From Volvox africanus (Eukaryota; Chlorophyta; Chlorophyceae; Chlamydomonadales; Volvocaceae): 64,000 bases of DNA. The DNA is taken from NCBI GenBank assembly GCA_030268105.1, contig BSDZ01000078.1, positions 1,426,001 through 1,490,000 of the forward strand, in the 5' to 3' direction. The notes under the pieces were generated by a model. It saw only the letters and a list, made by a program, of their open reading frames with translations, was not told the origin of the DNA and made no database searches. The position numbers and the translations under genes are program-made. This document shows positions 1 through 11,877 of this stretch, piece after piece (the first letter of the stretch is position 1; every line of letters starts with the position of its first letter).

Positions 1-952
1 GGAAAGCTGATTATTGCCAAAACAACACGCTCCTACTACCTATTTGTAGTCCTCATGCATGCGTGCTAGTATGCCTCCTTCTCTATGCTAGTATGATATC
101 GTAGCATTGGTACTTCACCAGGGACCGGGAATAGACCGGCAGGAATAGACCGGCGGGGCTAGCCCGGCGGGACTAAACCGAGCATCCGGCTGTGAAAGCG
201 TGTGGCCAGCTGCTCGAGCGGGCCCCTGAAATGTTCGACCGTATGGAGCGTGGAACGTATACATATAAACATATATATAGGGGGGTCCGCGAAAGAGGCG
301 TGTACCATGATATGATGGGTTTGGTATCTGTATATATATATTATATATATATAATGTATGTTAGTCGTCATCTAGCGGAACATGTTTTTTGTGACTACAT
401 TTGTACTGCATGTGTACTGTATTCACACATAGGACACACATAGGTTAATAGTGACTCAGGCTGTAGTATCATGATAATGATCAGGATGTCTAATTCTGAC
501 GTTAACTCGTGAGCTCTTTCTTAGAGCATGATACACAGGCGTGTATTTATTACCTAGTGTAAGGTTTCTTATTATTATTTCTTATTTTCTTATTATTTTT
601 CTTATTGTTGTTTTCTTATTATCATAATATTTCTTATTATGCACAACATACATGGAACTACCATGGTACACACGGTTTCATTTTATTTTTCAAAAAATGA
701 CATTTTGACTCCTTTGAAATGGTAATCCCGTTTAGCATGAAGTTGAATTTTAATTTGATTCGTCATCTCTGTGTGTGTGTACGTATATTTAAATATTTAT
801 ATATTCATATATTTATACATTTTTATATTTATATGTTTATATGTTTTTATATTTATATTTATACATTTAAACCATTCACGCACAACTTGAAAATAATCGC
901 CTGGCTCCTATCACGCCCTCCATTAATGCTAACCCTTTTTTCCCCTTCTCAG
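1..952. other. AT-rich leader region, no gene recognised
   Basis: No convincing coding exon is visible. Positions 121-180 hold a short imperfect tandem repeat of an AATAGACCGGC-like unit. Positions 540-640 and 760-880 are T/A-rich low-complexity runs. The end of the stretch (about 930-952) is pyrimidine-rich and finishes in CAG, which serves as a splice acceptor for the proline-rich exon that follows, so at least the right part is probably an intron of that gene. Confidence 0.4.
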
Positions 953-1442
953 ACAAGTCTATCAGCTCGTCCCGTTACCATTCCTTGGTGTTGGTAGCGA
1001 CGACCGGCTCTGCGTACGGCGAACGGTACAGCCATCATCGGTATTATCCGTACTGGATCTTGCACCATGCAACATGGACGATCCTAATCAGGCATTCCTC
1101 ATCACACCGTCGACACAACCACGGGGACCGTCACGGCCCCCTGATCCTCCGGCGCCACCCTCGCCTCCCCCCAGTCCCCCATCCCCTCCACCAAGTCCTC
1201 CGAGCCCACCGCGGCCACCTCCTACACCGCCCCGCCCATCACCACCGCCACCTCCTACACCGCCCCGCCCACCACCACGACCAAATCCTACGCCACCCCG
1301 TCCATCACCACCTCCATTTCCACCACCACCCCGGCCATCACCAAATCCGCCACCAATCCTTCTAAGGCCTCCCCCTTTCTCCACCCCGAAACCAACACCG
1401 CCTCCCCCCACCGCACGCCCTCCTACACAAAGAAGGCATTAA
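953..1442 (+). CDS. C-terminal exon of a proline-rich (hydroxyproline-rich type) secreted protein
   Basis: The exon opens after a polypyrimidine-CAG acceptor and runs in one frame to TAA at 1440-1442, about 163 codons. The first 45 or so residues are non-repetitive and include a segment ending C-N-M-D-D-P-N-Q-A-F, which resembles the C...QxF/QxW end of a ricin-B-like lectin repeat; that resemblance is an inference. The remaining ~115 residues are almost entirely Pro with Ser, Thr and Arg in PPSPPP, PPRPSP and PPTPPRP patterns. Such stretches are typical of hydroxyproline-rich cell-wall and matrix proteins of volvocine algae (pherophorins, gametolysin-type proteases, lectins), where the prolines are hydroxylated and glycosylated. 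Upstream exons were not identified, so the family is uncertain. Opposite-strand Gly-rich frames are shadows of this repeat. Confidence 0.5.
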
Positions 1443-2210
1443 CGACATATATAGCTGCCTTATATCCTTGAGTAATAGTGCTATCGCTATTACCGATGCC
1501 TCTGAAACCGTTCGGCCCTATCGCTCTGAATCCCACCAATATGTCAAAAACCGTGACATATGGGCAAGCAAGAGACGGGAGTTGAACAAGCAAGCAAAAT
1601 GTTTTGTTTAGTTATCTAACAGCAGACTTGAAGACAATAAGGTTATATAAAAAGAGATGGCATGTGATTTAGCTGGCGTCGACCCCGTACGTGTTCATTT
1701 GTGACAATTAGTTTGTCTTGGTTTGTACAAGCACGCACACATACACAGATGCATACGCGTAAATGTATCACGTACAGAAAGGGTGAGCGGGCCATCAGAG
1801 GTTGATTACCTTTGTTGTCAGAGTTTCAAGCGAGGCAGGTCTGCTGCGCGGTGTGGGAGCCCAACCCAAGTCTGTGCCCGGTGCGGTCAGGAATACATAA
1901 AAAAATTGATGCATTTATCTAGGGCCTTGATGGTATGTGGTATTGTATCTATCTTGCCCTTAGGCCAAAGGATAGGTGATCGCCAGTCAATGATGATGAC
2001 AGGTTAGACATCTTATTAAATTCATCATCACCATCACCACTGTTTTGATGATATTATGATATTAGACTTGATGTTTATGCTTTGCCCAGGTCACCTGTAA
2101 ATGAACCTTATATGCAGGGCATCTTCGTTCGTTGCTCTGTCTTGAAAGGTCCCTCTAATTAATTGTAAACATATCCGCCGCAACGAACCGACGTCCCCCC
2201 TGCTGTGTCT
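1443..2210. other. Intergenic, nothing recognised
   Basis: AT-rich sequence after the proline-rich exon, probably its 3' untranslated region followed by spacer. No coding bias or conserved motif is visible. A short CATCATCACCATCACCAC run lies near 2022-2040. Confidence 0.35.
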
Positions 2211-2320
2211 GACCTGGCCAGCTGCTCTCGCTCGCGCTCCCTGCCCAGCCGCCTTCCCGCTCCGTCATCCCACCCCGCTCCAGCCCACATCTCCCACCCC
2301 GTCGCCGCTGTGACTTTGAC
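2211..2320 (+). repeat. Left arm of inverted repeat
   Basis: Begins GACCTGGCCAGCTGCTCTCG and ends near GTGACTTTGAC. It pairs with 3181-3290 read on the minus strand. Best conserved block: 2265-2316. Confidence 0.75.
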
Positions 2321-3180
2321 TCGTATGCCCACTAACGAACAGAGGTCCTGGGAGTCGGTTGGGTTGAATGAGGGCAGCTTGATGTGGCGACGAGTGGAGG
2401 AGGTGGTGAAGGGGCTGAGGTGGCAGTGTCATGCTCCGTTGACGTCGTGACAATTCTGGTAAAAGAGCGGTTAGGAAACGACATTTGCGACAGCTGCTGA
2501 TTCGCGTGAATGACAGTTGGTCGTTGCTGGATCCAAGAGCCGTACGTTTCGGTGATCTCTTGCTGTTACCTAAGGCGAAGACTTCCCGTTGGAAGCACGT
2601 CGCCTGGTCGATATAGACTGTTCGGAATTGAGCTATTGTAACAATATTATACAGACTCTTACAGTAGTTCACATTCCGCGCATCTGCCCAGGCCGCCAAT
2701 AGATTAGTCTAATACTGGCGCTATCAGGACTGATCACCCTGATTAGCTGCCAATAGAGTTCCGCGACGGAGCTTGGAGGAGTAGGTGACTGCGAGGCGTG
2801 ACGCCCCATCACTGACAGAGCTAGGAAGAGGTAGCGTAGTCTCGCCTCAGGGTCGGGCTGTGAGGCCAGTGTCTCGTGTAGTTGCCCGAGCTACAGGTAG
2901 CGCACTGCTGCGCCAGCCTCACATACACACACTGGAGTTGATGTGGGGACAGGGGTGGGGGAATCCTTCTTTTCCTTGGCGTCGTGCCCACACTCCAAAC
3001 TACACACTGGGATCTTCAGCCGGATGAGAAGGTCCAGTCCTAACCTACAGGATGTGATCAGCCTGGCCACTGCCGCCCACATGGGCACTGGACAGGGCAG
3101 CGGATTCGGTGAGGGTGGGCATGGCTTGACGCATGGCACGAACAGCAGAACAAACCACGCTGGATGTCACGTGAGGAGAA

Positions 3181-3290
3181 GCCAAAGTCACAGCGGCGAC
3201 GGGGTGGGAGATGTGGGCTGGAGCGGGGCGGGATGACGGAGCGGGGAGGCGGCCGGGGAGGGAGCGAGAGCGAGAGCGGCTGGTCGGGTC
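3181..3290 (-). repeat. Right arm of inverted repeat
   Basis: Read on the minus strand it begins GACCCGACCAGCCGCTCTCG and matches the left arm at about 101 of 110 positions. Confidence 0.75.
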
Positions 3291-4480
3291 GGCTGAGGAA
3301 TGATTGGCTAGGCCGGGAACGGGATGGCGAAATGACGACATATTGCGATGCGCTTGAGTCGGGGAGTGCGACGTGTAGCGGGCATGAGGGCATGAATTGG
3401 TAGGCTGTTACCAATTGAAAGGAAAGTACTCCTCCTGGAAGGAGTACATGTCACAAGTGTCCCTCCAATGTTATGTCGTTTGGAGACCCGTCCGTATTGT
3501 CACGTAAAATCGTCTTGAGATACAAAAATCCAATAAAGTTTAAAATTGCGGCTATTTAAAGCCTTGCCGAAGGGGGTTCTCTAGACTTAAATTACAATCG
3601 TATTCGCGCATTCCGTACTCCAGTCACTCTCTTTCACATACATGAGGTACATAACTCATCAAGTTACAACTCAACCAACCTGTAGCGCAAAATTGAGGAA
3701 AACTTCCAGTATGGCATCTCCGACTTACTGCTGAAAGGCTCCGATTTATATCGTTGGAATGCGTGAAATTAGTAGTACAGTATGTGGCAAAAATAATACT
3801 ACTTCTTCGCATACAGGTTTTGCAGGAAACAAGAGCATTGACGGAACGTATCTTGCGATGGCGACCATCTGACGCGACTATGCAGCGGCAGCGGCTCGGT
3901 CATAAGTTAAACGAACCTTTCATAAAAACTTGTCACAAGAAGAGCCAATTCCCTCAGACACTTCCTCTGCATTTGATTAATCGCAAAACCGTTCCTGTTA
4001 CGTTGATCCCCTTTGCATCGCTACGCCCCCAAATCGCGGCCCACCTGCCTAACCACGAGCATCAATCGCCCCTCCTCTACCGCCATCCCCACCTCCGTTG
4101 GCGATTCGTCTCGCTTGTTGCTGTCTCCTCAACAAGTCGAAGCGAAGAGGATCCTTTACCAATGCCTGCTGTGGAGGCGTTGTCATCACCGTCCCTGAAG
4201 CTCTCTCTCCATATTTTCTGTCCAGAGGATGAACCTGAAGTTGTGGCACAGTGCTGCGATACCATCGGCCAGGTTCGCGGCAGGCCTCGTACGATGAATA
4301 CCAGGGGAGATGAATGCGATATAATTACCGCTGAAATCTGGGAATCCCCTGATGAATGCGATATTACAACCAGTGAGGGGTACCTATGGGGTCAATAACC
4401 GACTTGTTTGGCAATTTGCTCGCGGATTGGATCAACCCGTCTCCCTGCCCCGTCAACGCATTTTCGCGCCATCATACACA
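3291..4480. other. Spacer with one possible coding segment
   Basis: A small hairpin (GTACTCC ... GGAGTAC) lies at about 3426-3447. From 3754 to 4398 the plus strand has an open frame of 214 codons. Its part at about 4140-4275 (for example the segment E-D-E-P-E-V-V-A-Q-C-C-D) looks somewhat protein-like and ends at a possible CAG/GT donor. It could be a 5' exon of the acetyltransferase gene downstream, but I could not join it in phase and do not call it a gene. Confidence 0.25.
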
Positions 4481-4571
<91 letters not shown>

Positions 4572-4574
4572 ATA
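4481..4574. repeat. (TAAA)n tetranucleotide microsatellite
   Basis: About 23 uninterrupted TAAA units. The minus-strand frame through it, a run of Leu-Phe-Ile-Tyr repeats, is an artefact. Confidence 0.97.
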
Positions 4575-4875
4575 GACGTTTATACGTACATATGTCTGTA
4601 AATATAATTAAAACATTTATACGTATATGTATACATACGTATATGCACGAACATTTACCTTTATAACGCACACACCCTTGCCTGCGTATTTAAATTATTC
4701 GTTTTAGGCATACACTTTCATCCGTACAAAATTACATATTTACGGCAGGAAATACATGTATGTATATCGAAAAATATATATACATGTAAGGTTAGGAATA
4801 GTATGTATATCATCTTTCTCCCGTTTCCCTAAATATCGTCACTGCCGCCGCCGTCATCACCTGCACCAATCGACG

Positions 4876-7502
4876 ATGAGAAGCCTAGATAGCTTTTCCT
4901 GCGCCACATTACCGCCGCATTACCGGCCGTCCCACACTCCTCCAGCCCATCCGCCCACTATATCCTCCCTATTATCTCCTCGGCAGGGCTTTGCTGCTGA
5001 ACCCAATACCGGGTTTTTCAGCCCCGACCCCTCCCGGTTTGCGGCGCGGTGGCGGGCAATTGCCCAGAACACGCTGCTGCGAAGCCGCGGGGTGCCTCTG
5101 GTGCACTGCCTGATCGTAAATTCCTTGAACCTGGGCCTGGGCCCGGGCCTGGGTCAGGGTGAGGGTCCGGAGCTAAGAGGGCAGGAGCAAGGGGAGGAGG
5201 GGCAGGAGCGAGTGGCAGCAGTGGCTCTGGCGTACTCATATCCAGACCAGAAAGGTGAGCAAATGAAGCACGGTGATGCAATCGTGAGGCTGCTGAGGAT
5301 GTCATTCGAGTCCAGCTGGCGTGTGTGTATTGGCACGGGGGGGAACGGATTTTGGCAGTTCACGTGCTTCTCGTAAGTAGATATGTATAACACAGCAAGA
5401 TGCGCGGAGACATTGTACTATATACGCGATAATGTACGATAATGTATGTGGGACAATGTCTCGGCAGAGATAAGCGGCCGTCCACACGAAGGCCAATGCA
5501 CTGACGCCTTCGTCTGCCCACCAGTTCTTCTGCCACTACAATTCTTCTACCACACTCTTCAAGCTCCGCTTGGTATTTTTCTCGCGAAACATTTGCTGTA
5601 CAAATATTAAATTTTATGGGAATATATACACGTATGTGTACGGAGAAAACTTGTTATTGATTTTTGTCATTGGTCATGTGCTCATTTCAATAGTAACGGA
5701 CTGAGATCTTCACTGAATGATGTGAAGGAAAGTCGAAGGATGTGATGCCAAATTTTTATGTACGGCAAACCGTCACGTACAAACAAAGCATCAACAAAAA
5801 CGTATTCTGTAACCGTACCCTCAACCGTTTTTAATAAACAAAGTAATGCCGGAAAGGCAGTTTGATCAAAGCTACAAATCGATCATAATGCACGAAATAG
5901 CTGAATAAAGTCCTCTAATTTCGCACGTGTCGCCACGAAGCGCTAAAACTTTATGAAGCACTCTGGGCGGGGTTCGAGTATGAGTCTCTCTCTCTTGACT
6001 ATTTGTCGATACGATGTGGCATAATATATAAAACATGATGTAATAATGTGCTGTGATATGCTCCAATGCAGTTCCCGACGACGCTCTTCCACCCGGCCTT
6101 ATTGATCTGTCTGAGACCTCCCGCCCCGAAGCCATGCCCGTACGAGATGATCTGCTATCGTACATGTCGACAAAGAAGACCGAGTTTCTGAACGTATGTG
6201 AAATGTGCTGGGTAGGAAACGCAATATCTGAGAGGCTGGGACGCGGGGCGTTGAGTGTTGCACGCCCTAAATTTAAGAATGCCGTAGGGAGGCGATCTTT
6301 TCTGAGTTGGATCGGGTATTTGAAGGGGGGGGAAATGGGGAGTGGGGGAAAGAGGAAAGATGGAACATGACACGGTTTTGTTTATTTGTGATGATCGGTT
6401 CCAGACGACATTAGGAATGGTTGCAGTTGGGGCGACATTGGGCAGGTGATTGGGTGTCACACCTGTCTCGCTTCGCTGTCGTCGTTGTTCCTGGCATGCA
6501 CCTTCAAACGCACACTCTGTCCTTAAGAAAAACGCACACTCTGTTCTTGAGAAATACGCACACTCACATCCCCGCGCACCCACGCGCAGGCGCACACGCG
6601 CACGCGCATGCCCATCCCCTTTCTCTGACGTGTACCTTTATGTACGGTTTCCCCCCAATCATGTTGCCGCTTCAATTCACATCGTTAAAAACACACCACC
6701 CCACGGACAGACCCACGGGTCGTTCGAGTACGTGGCCTTCTTGGCGACCCGGCCGGAGTACTGGGGCAGGGGCCTCGGGTCACACCTGCTGCGTTACTTA
6801 ACTGACAAGTAGGTCACAGTGCAGCTTTTAAGAGCGTTGAAAAAGCCACCAAGTAATAAATAGCAAGTTAATACTCTTACAAGAATTACAAGGACTTCAG
6901 CTGGAAAAGCGAAGGTGTAGTATATTTTATTTTATTTACTACATGGGATATTACCCTTACCCTTCCAGTGGATGGAAGGTGGAAGTTCTCCAATCACCCT
7001 ACAATGCCGCACATACATTACCTGTTAAACCCGCGACGACGTGCCGCACCTGATCTTCAAATGGCGTGGGCGATTTTGTTTTAAATTTCCACCAAACGCT
7101 GTATAGGGCGGATGCAGCGGGCCGTTGGTGCTATCTAGAAGCCACCAATCCGGACAATGCACGATTGTACGAACGGTAAGTTGCTGCTGTACACGGTGAG
7201 AAATTAAAAGTTATTGCTCACTGCTAGACGGAATGTAATCAGTTTTGTAGACTTTCAGTTCTGTTACTTGATACTTCCTAACGGTGTTGTGCACTTTCGT
7301 GTCGAAATAGTCTATTTTCCGTATTTACGACATGAGATATTCATTTCTACCATTCACGCAAATTAACGGACTGCAAGTGTGGGATTTCGATCGCAGGCAC
7401 GGCTTTCTGGTGCTGGAGACCAAGACATGGACGCTTGAGACACTCCCTGGGCACCGCGCCATGCTCATCTTGATGGCACGGCCACCCGCATCGAAGGCCT
7501 AA
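4876..7502 (+). CDS. GNAT-family N-acetyltransferase, five exons
   Basis: Exons 4876-5254, 6072-6193, 6711-6808, 7107-7175 and 7397-7502 join in phase to give about 257 residues ending at TAA. GNAT enzymes transfer an acetyl group from acetyl-CoA to an amine; the substrate is not predictable here. Exon 3 carries motif A: a beta strand, then R-P-E-Y-W-G-R-G-L-G-S-H-L-L, whose Arg/Gly-X-Gly loop holds the CoA pyrophosphate. Exons 4-5 carry motif B: Y-L-E-A-T-N-P-D-N-A-R-L-Y-E-R followed by H-G-F, the usual helix preceding the last strands. The N-terminal third contains R-F-A-A-R-W and a strand ending A-L-A-Y-S-Y-P. The start is the first ATG of the open frame (M-R-S-L-D); the frame continues upstream without stop to 4756, and an acceptor at about 4987 allows another 5' exon, so the N-terminus is uncertain. 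The copy of the 12-bp palindrome at 6710 overlaps the exon 3 acceptor. Confidence 0.82.
6710..6721. repeat. 12-bp palindrome copy, AC centre
   Basis: Exact GACCCACGGGTC overlapping the intron 2/exon 3 junction of the acetyltransferase gene; the exon reads it as T-H-G-S. Confidence 0.9.
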
Positions 7503-9666
7503 TTTGTTCTGTTTGACTGATGATCTGTCGCATAGACCACCTTTAATGGTGACTCTACCACTCCAGGTGGTTCACGAGGAAGGAGTTCGGAGCCTGCTGC
7601 AACAAGATCACAGTATAGCACAGCATAGCACAAACATGACGGCCTGCTTTAGACGTCGACAGTTTTATACCTGGCGCCAGCACGTGAGGAGAAAGCGAGT
7701 CAGTCAGTTGGTCGATAATGATGATGAAAAGGAGGAGGAAGGGGAGGAGGATGGTCGTCGTTAGACTTCACTTTTGCAGTAGCCAGCGTGTCAGCTGACA
7801 GGATTAATCATAGATATGTGCGTATTCATCCAAAACCTTTTATGTTACCTTAAAATGTATCACGGACGTGAAAACTCATCAAACACCCGCACACGCGGTC
7901 ACATTTCTTTACGGAGCCGTCTCATGCATCATACTTCATTTGAAAAACCCTAGCAAAGCAAAACGGTACGCAGTCGCGCACCAATAACTAATGCGTCTTT
8001 GCGTGCCTGGTGTCGTAGTTGTACATGTACGGCTCACACCAACACGCGCAGAAGCACATTGTCAGATCTCGAGAGGCCTTTGCGCCTCTCAACTACAACA
8101 CCTAGGGTCCGGGGGCTAGCCCATGAGCCCAACCTGCTATGGGGCGTTACTGCATTGCAGCAACCGCCATTAGAGGTACTGTAGGTGGATAGGGGAACCG
8201 GCTGCAAACCATCGGCCAACAGGGTGATAATGCGTTAATGTTACCAGGGGTGTGCACACTACTTCACCTTTCGGTGGTTATCAATCTAAAAACATAATAT
8301 GTCATGGAAAATATTTTCTTATATATTCCGCAACCCCTATGTTTAATATATCGTATTTGGGCTGCGCTCAACCAGGGAAGCAAAAGCACTGCTGCACCAC
8401 GAGGCAGATAAATGCTCTAACCTCTCTAATCCCCGCCTGTGCCTTCCACCGCTGTTGCAAGGCTCCGAAGACAAATAAAACCCGACGAAGCTGACTATAA
8501 TCACAATGTTCTGAGCCAGGGTCACCGCCGTACTGCGTGGAGCAGCAGCTCCACTTGAAAACAGGCGGATGCATAAGCTTCGGTTGGAATAGAAGCTTCT
8601 ATCTGCTAATCGTGCAATGAATATATAGGACCGATATAGGGACCGATATAGCCCGGTCCTGTAACTTTGCTGCGGAAGTAAAACGTTTCCGCGGGCATGC
8701 GGCTTAGCACAGATATCTCGCGTGAGATGAGTTGCACCAAATAAATGTTTCGGAACAGAGTCCCTCGTGTTGGCACATTTCTTTAATCAGGAGTTGAGTC
8801 TAACCGCAAAGACTTTTACCAAATTATACGGTAAATCGAGTTCCAGCAGCCAACAGTGCGCATTTGGCCTCCTGTAAGAGGTAAGACGCACGGACGGCAT
8901 GTAGTACAACGTTTGTATAGAGCCAAAATCAAGCTTGATGAGCTTTGCAGCAAGCTAAGAACTCTTCATAACCAATTTCTACATCATATGATTTGACCGC
9001 TCTTTGGCTACCTGACATCCTAAATTCCCTCCTAATTCCATGAACATAACAAGCAGTAGGTAAGCTCAGACTTCGAGACATTAGGTCAATTTTATGGCAA
9101 ATGTAATGAGATGCGCTATCTCGATTCACACAACCTCCACGAAATCCAAACCGCAAGAACATAAACGTTAGAAGCAAACAGTCCAATTGGCATGAAAGTC
9201 GGCAACATTACAATGACATACCTCTTCTGTGCAGTGAAAGACTAATCAATATCTGACCATTTTGTGGCTGTCACGGGCTGTCCTGCTCTGTGATTTGGGC
9301 GTTATTTCCCGTGTCTATACTTTCCGTTCTCTGGACTCAAATTACTTGAGAACACTGTTCCAAAAGCCTATTATTGGACCGAACGTTGTCTATCAAACAT
9401 ATTGTGATTTCCGACGACTACCGTACAAGGGTCATGCCGCAACAGTTAAGTTACGACGTTTTGCTTTGCTTTGGCAAATACTACGTATGAATTTTAAGTA
9501 GATACACCAAGATGCACGTACAAATTCGGACAGTGTGTGGACTCAGCTACTCACACTTCTGGGGAAACTCCTACGTGCCAGCCAGTGACAGCCAGCGTGA
9601 TGACTGATTGTGATTCGTTATAATAGTTTGCTGAAATGTAATTGACGATTAGCCCTGCAATTTGCC
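7503..9666. other. Intergenic 2.2 kb, nothing recognised
   Basis: The first few hundred bases after the acetyltransferase stop are probably its 3' untranslated region. Short open frames occur on both strands, but none shows the GC-rich codon preference or a motif of neighbouring genes. A small tandem of ATAGGACCGATATAGGGACC type lies at about 8626-8662. Confidence 0.4.
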
Positions 9667-11831
9667 ATGGCTTGGACGGAGCCGAAGACCCTGAAGCCAT
9701 CTTGCGCGACTGGCGGAGAAGCATGGCTTTTCGAGGGTTTCGCTGTCTGTGGACTAGCGTTACCACTTGTCAGTATTCCAGGAGGCGATGTTGGGTCTCA
9801 CCTGTGCGAATTCCATCGATTTTCGCCTAGCCTTGTAGACCAGCTATTCATCAACGGACGTAAAGCACCACAGCAGCTGCCAACTGTAAGCAAGCGCATT
9901 TGGACCTTTCAATAGCCGTCATGCAAAAGGACTTGTCGTTGCGCCTGTTTGCAAAGCTCTGACAGGCAAATGACGAAGCAAGTTGCGCGATAGCCACTGC
10001 CGTTTTGCAAACGCCTCTCCGCCATCCCCCTAGTGCTGTATGCCAGGCGGTGTGGAGGTTATTTCAGCGACAAGGGCTGGCTCCCGGCTCGAGTTGGCGG
10101 CCTTCCAGGCACCCGCAGTGTACTCGCTTGTCCTGACAGGTACTGCAGGGACTCTGCAGCTCTGCACTATAATCATAGGGTTCCAAATCTGGCTCGACCA
10201 GGCCTTACGCGTTTATGGCGCAATGCACATACACACGCACCGACGAACCCAACGTGAAGCTCCACCCTCTCTTGGCCGTTATGAATCAACGGCAAACCAA
10301 AGCGAGTTACACCCTAAGTGGCGGAGTGCGCGCATGCCTTTGAGGAGGGCAAGCTGTATGGCGTGTTTGAGTGAACTATTTGCTCCTATGTAATTAGAAC
10401 TAATTTGAATTAAAATTTCATGTGCTGTGATCTGTCACAGTGCGCCTTGCTCTGACATGCTATGCTTTGCTATCCTCTTCGATATTGCCCATCACCTGCG
10501 CCATATTACACCTCGTTTACGGCAGTCTCTGTGCCATCACCCAGTTCACGTCTTTCTTCCTCCCCGACTGTGACCCAGATGGGGGCGGCCGGCGCCTCTA
10601 CGTCACCTGTCTCAGCTATACGGAGCCGCTCAACCCGGCCATCACCTCCCGCCATGAGCATCTCCGCGGCGCGCACGCCACCCGGGCTCTGTGCCTCATT
10701 AGCCGTCTGCCGTACCTTGCTACGGCCGAGCAGGTGTGTTGTACATACACATCCACGAGGCATGATGCGAACGCAGGAGGGCGGGATGAGAGGTGCCGGG
10801 ACTTCTCATAGCCCCCTTGATGGACGGATAGTTGGCGGCGATGAAATACGCGTGGACAGCACAAAGAGGGCTCCCGGGGGGGGGACGATTCTGGGGGAAA
10901 AAATAGAAACCCAGGGAGCAAACCAGGGAAAGTCTGTGCCCCTCGCCATTGTGGTAACGATCACGCAGTGTGTCGTGCCAGGAAGTACAAAACACACGTG
11001 CGCATGCGCGCGTCTCCCACGGGATGCTCATTATGTGTGAGTATTATATTACCATTGTGCCTTCCTTCCTTCGTTTCCCTCCCTACATAACCGCCCTCTC
11101 AGCGCTTAAACTATCTGGTTTCCTGGATCGGGTTAGTCATATATGGTGCTGACTTATCCTTCGCATTCGCACCTTTAAGCCTCGTTGTCACACTTGCACA
11201 CCCCCTCTTGCACCGCGGGACCCTAGGTTCTGCGGCGGCTGTATACGACCGTCTTCCGCCTGGGACCCTCTGCGCCGGTCGGAGATTTGTTGAGGGCGCT
11301 GCTGCGGTTGCCTAGCCCTGCAACGATGCATCGAGAGGTGCGCCTGGCATGTTGTCTCAGCCTGAGCCTCGCTGTCTAAGTTGACGTGGGGATGGCTGTT
11401 CAGCGGTTAAGTCCCCGGGTCCGACAAACACACGCAACACCAGTGTCCCCCATTGCCCGGTCCAAATGCCCATGAGTTTCTGTAACTAGTGGGAGCTGAG
11501 GTCGCGCATTCAACCCCCCTAGCTTACGTTCAAACGTTTTCACCTTCCCTTGCATGGAGCTAAACGTCGTCCTCCACCAGCGCGGTTAGTCATGCTGCAC
11601 AGCAGTGTCTACAGCGGAGTACCAGGTGCCTCGTGTATTCGTCCTCCCCCTCTCCCACGCCCGAATCGCCCTTCCCACCCGCGCCACGCCATTGCGTAGC
11701 TGTGACCCGTGGGTCCTTGGTTGTACATACCCGCCATCATGAAGATAAGCCATCGCGGTGACGAATGTGTGTTTAGGGAGGCGAGGATAAATTTGCAATT
11801 CAAGGCCCCTAAAACCGACACATATGCAACG

Positions 11832-11877
<46 letters not shown>

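Larger units (their letters stand above)
2211..3290. mobile_element. 1.08-kb element bounded by ~110-bp inverted repeats
   Basis: The left arm (2211-2320) and the reverse complement of the right arm (3181-3290) match over 110 bases with about 9 mismatches, roughly 92% by eye, with no gap. They enclose 860 bp in which I see no transposase or other conserved coding frame. Long inverted arms around a non-coding centre are the structure of a non-autonomous DNA transposon or foldback element. I could not find a convincing target-site duplication at the outer edges, so transposition is inferred rather than shown. The arms are GC-rich while the interior is more mixed. Confidence 0.6.

Noticed and set aside
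1088..1411. Gly-rich minus-strand frame opposite the Pro-rich exon
   Set aside because: It is the complement of CCN repeats; the plus strand has a splice acceptor, stop codon and cell-wall-type pattern, the minus strand nothing.
4453..4671. Minus-strand frame of Leu-Phe-Ile-Tyr repeats as a membrane protein
   Set aside because: It is the TAAA microsatellite read in frame.
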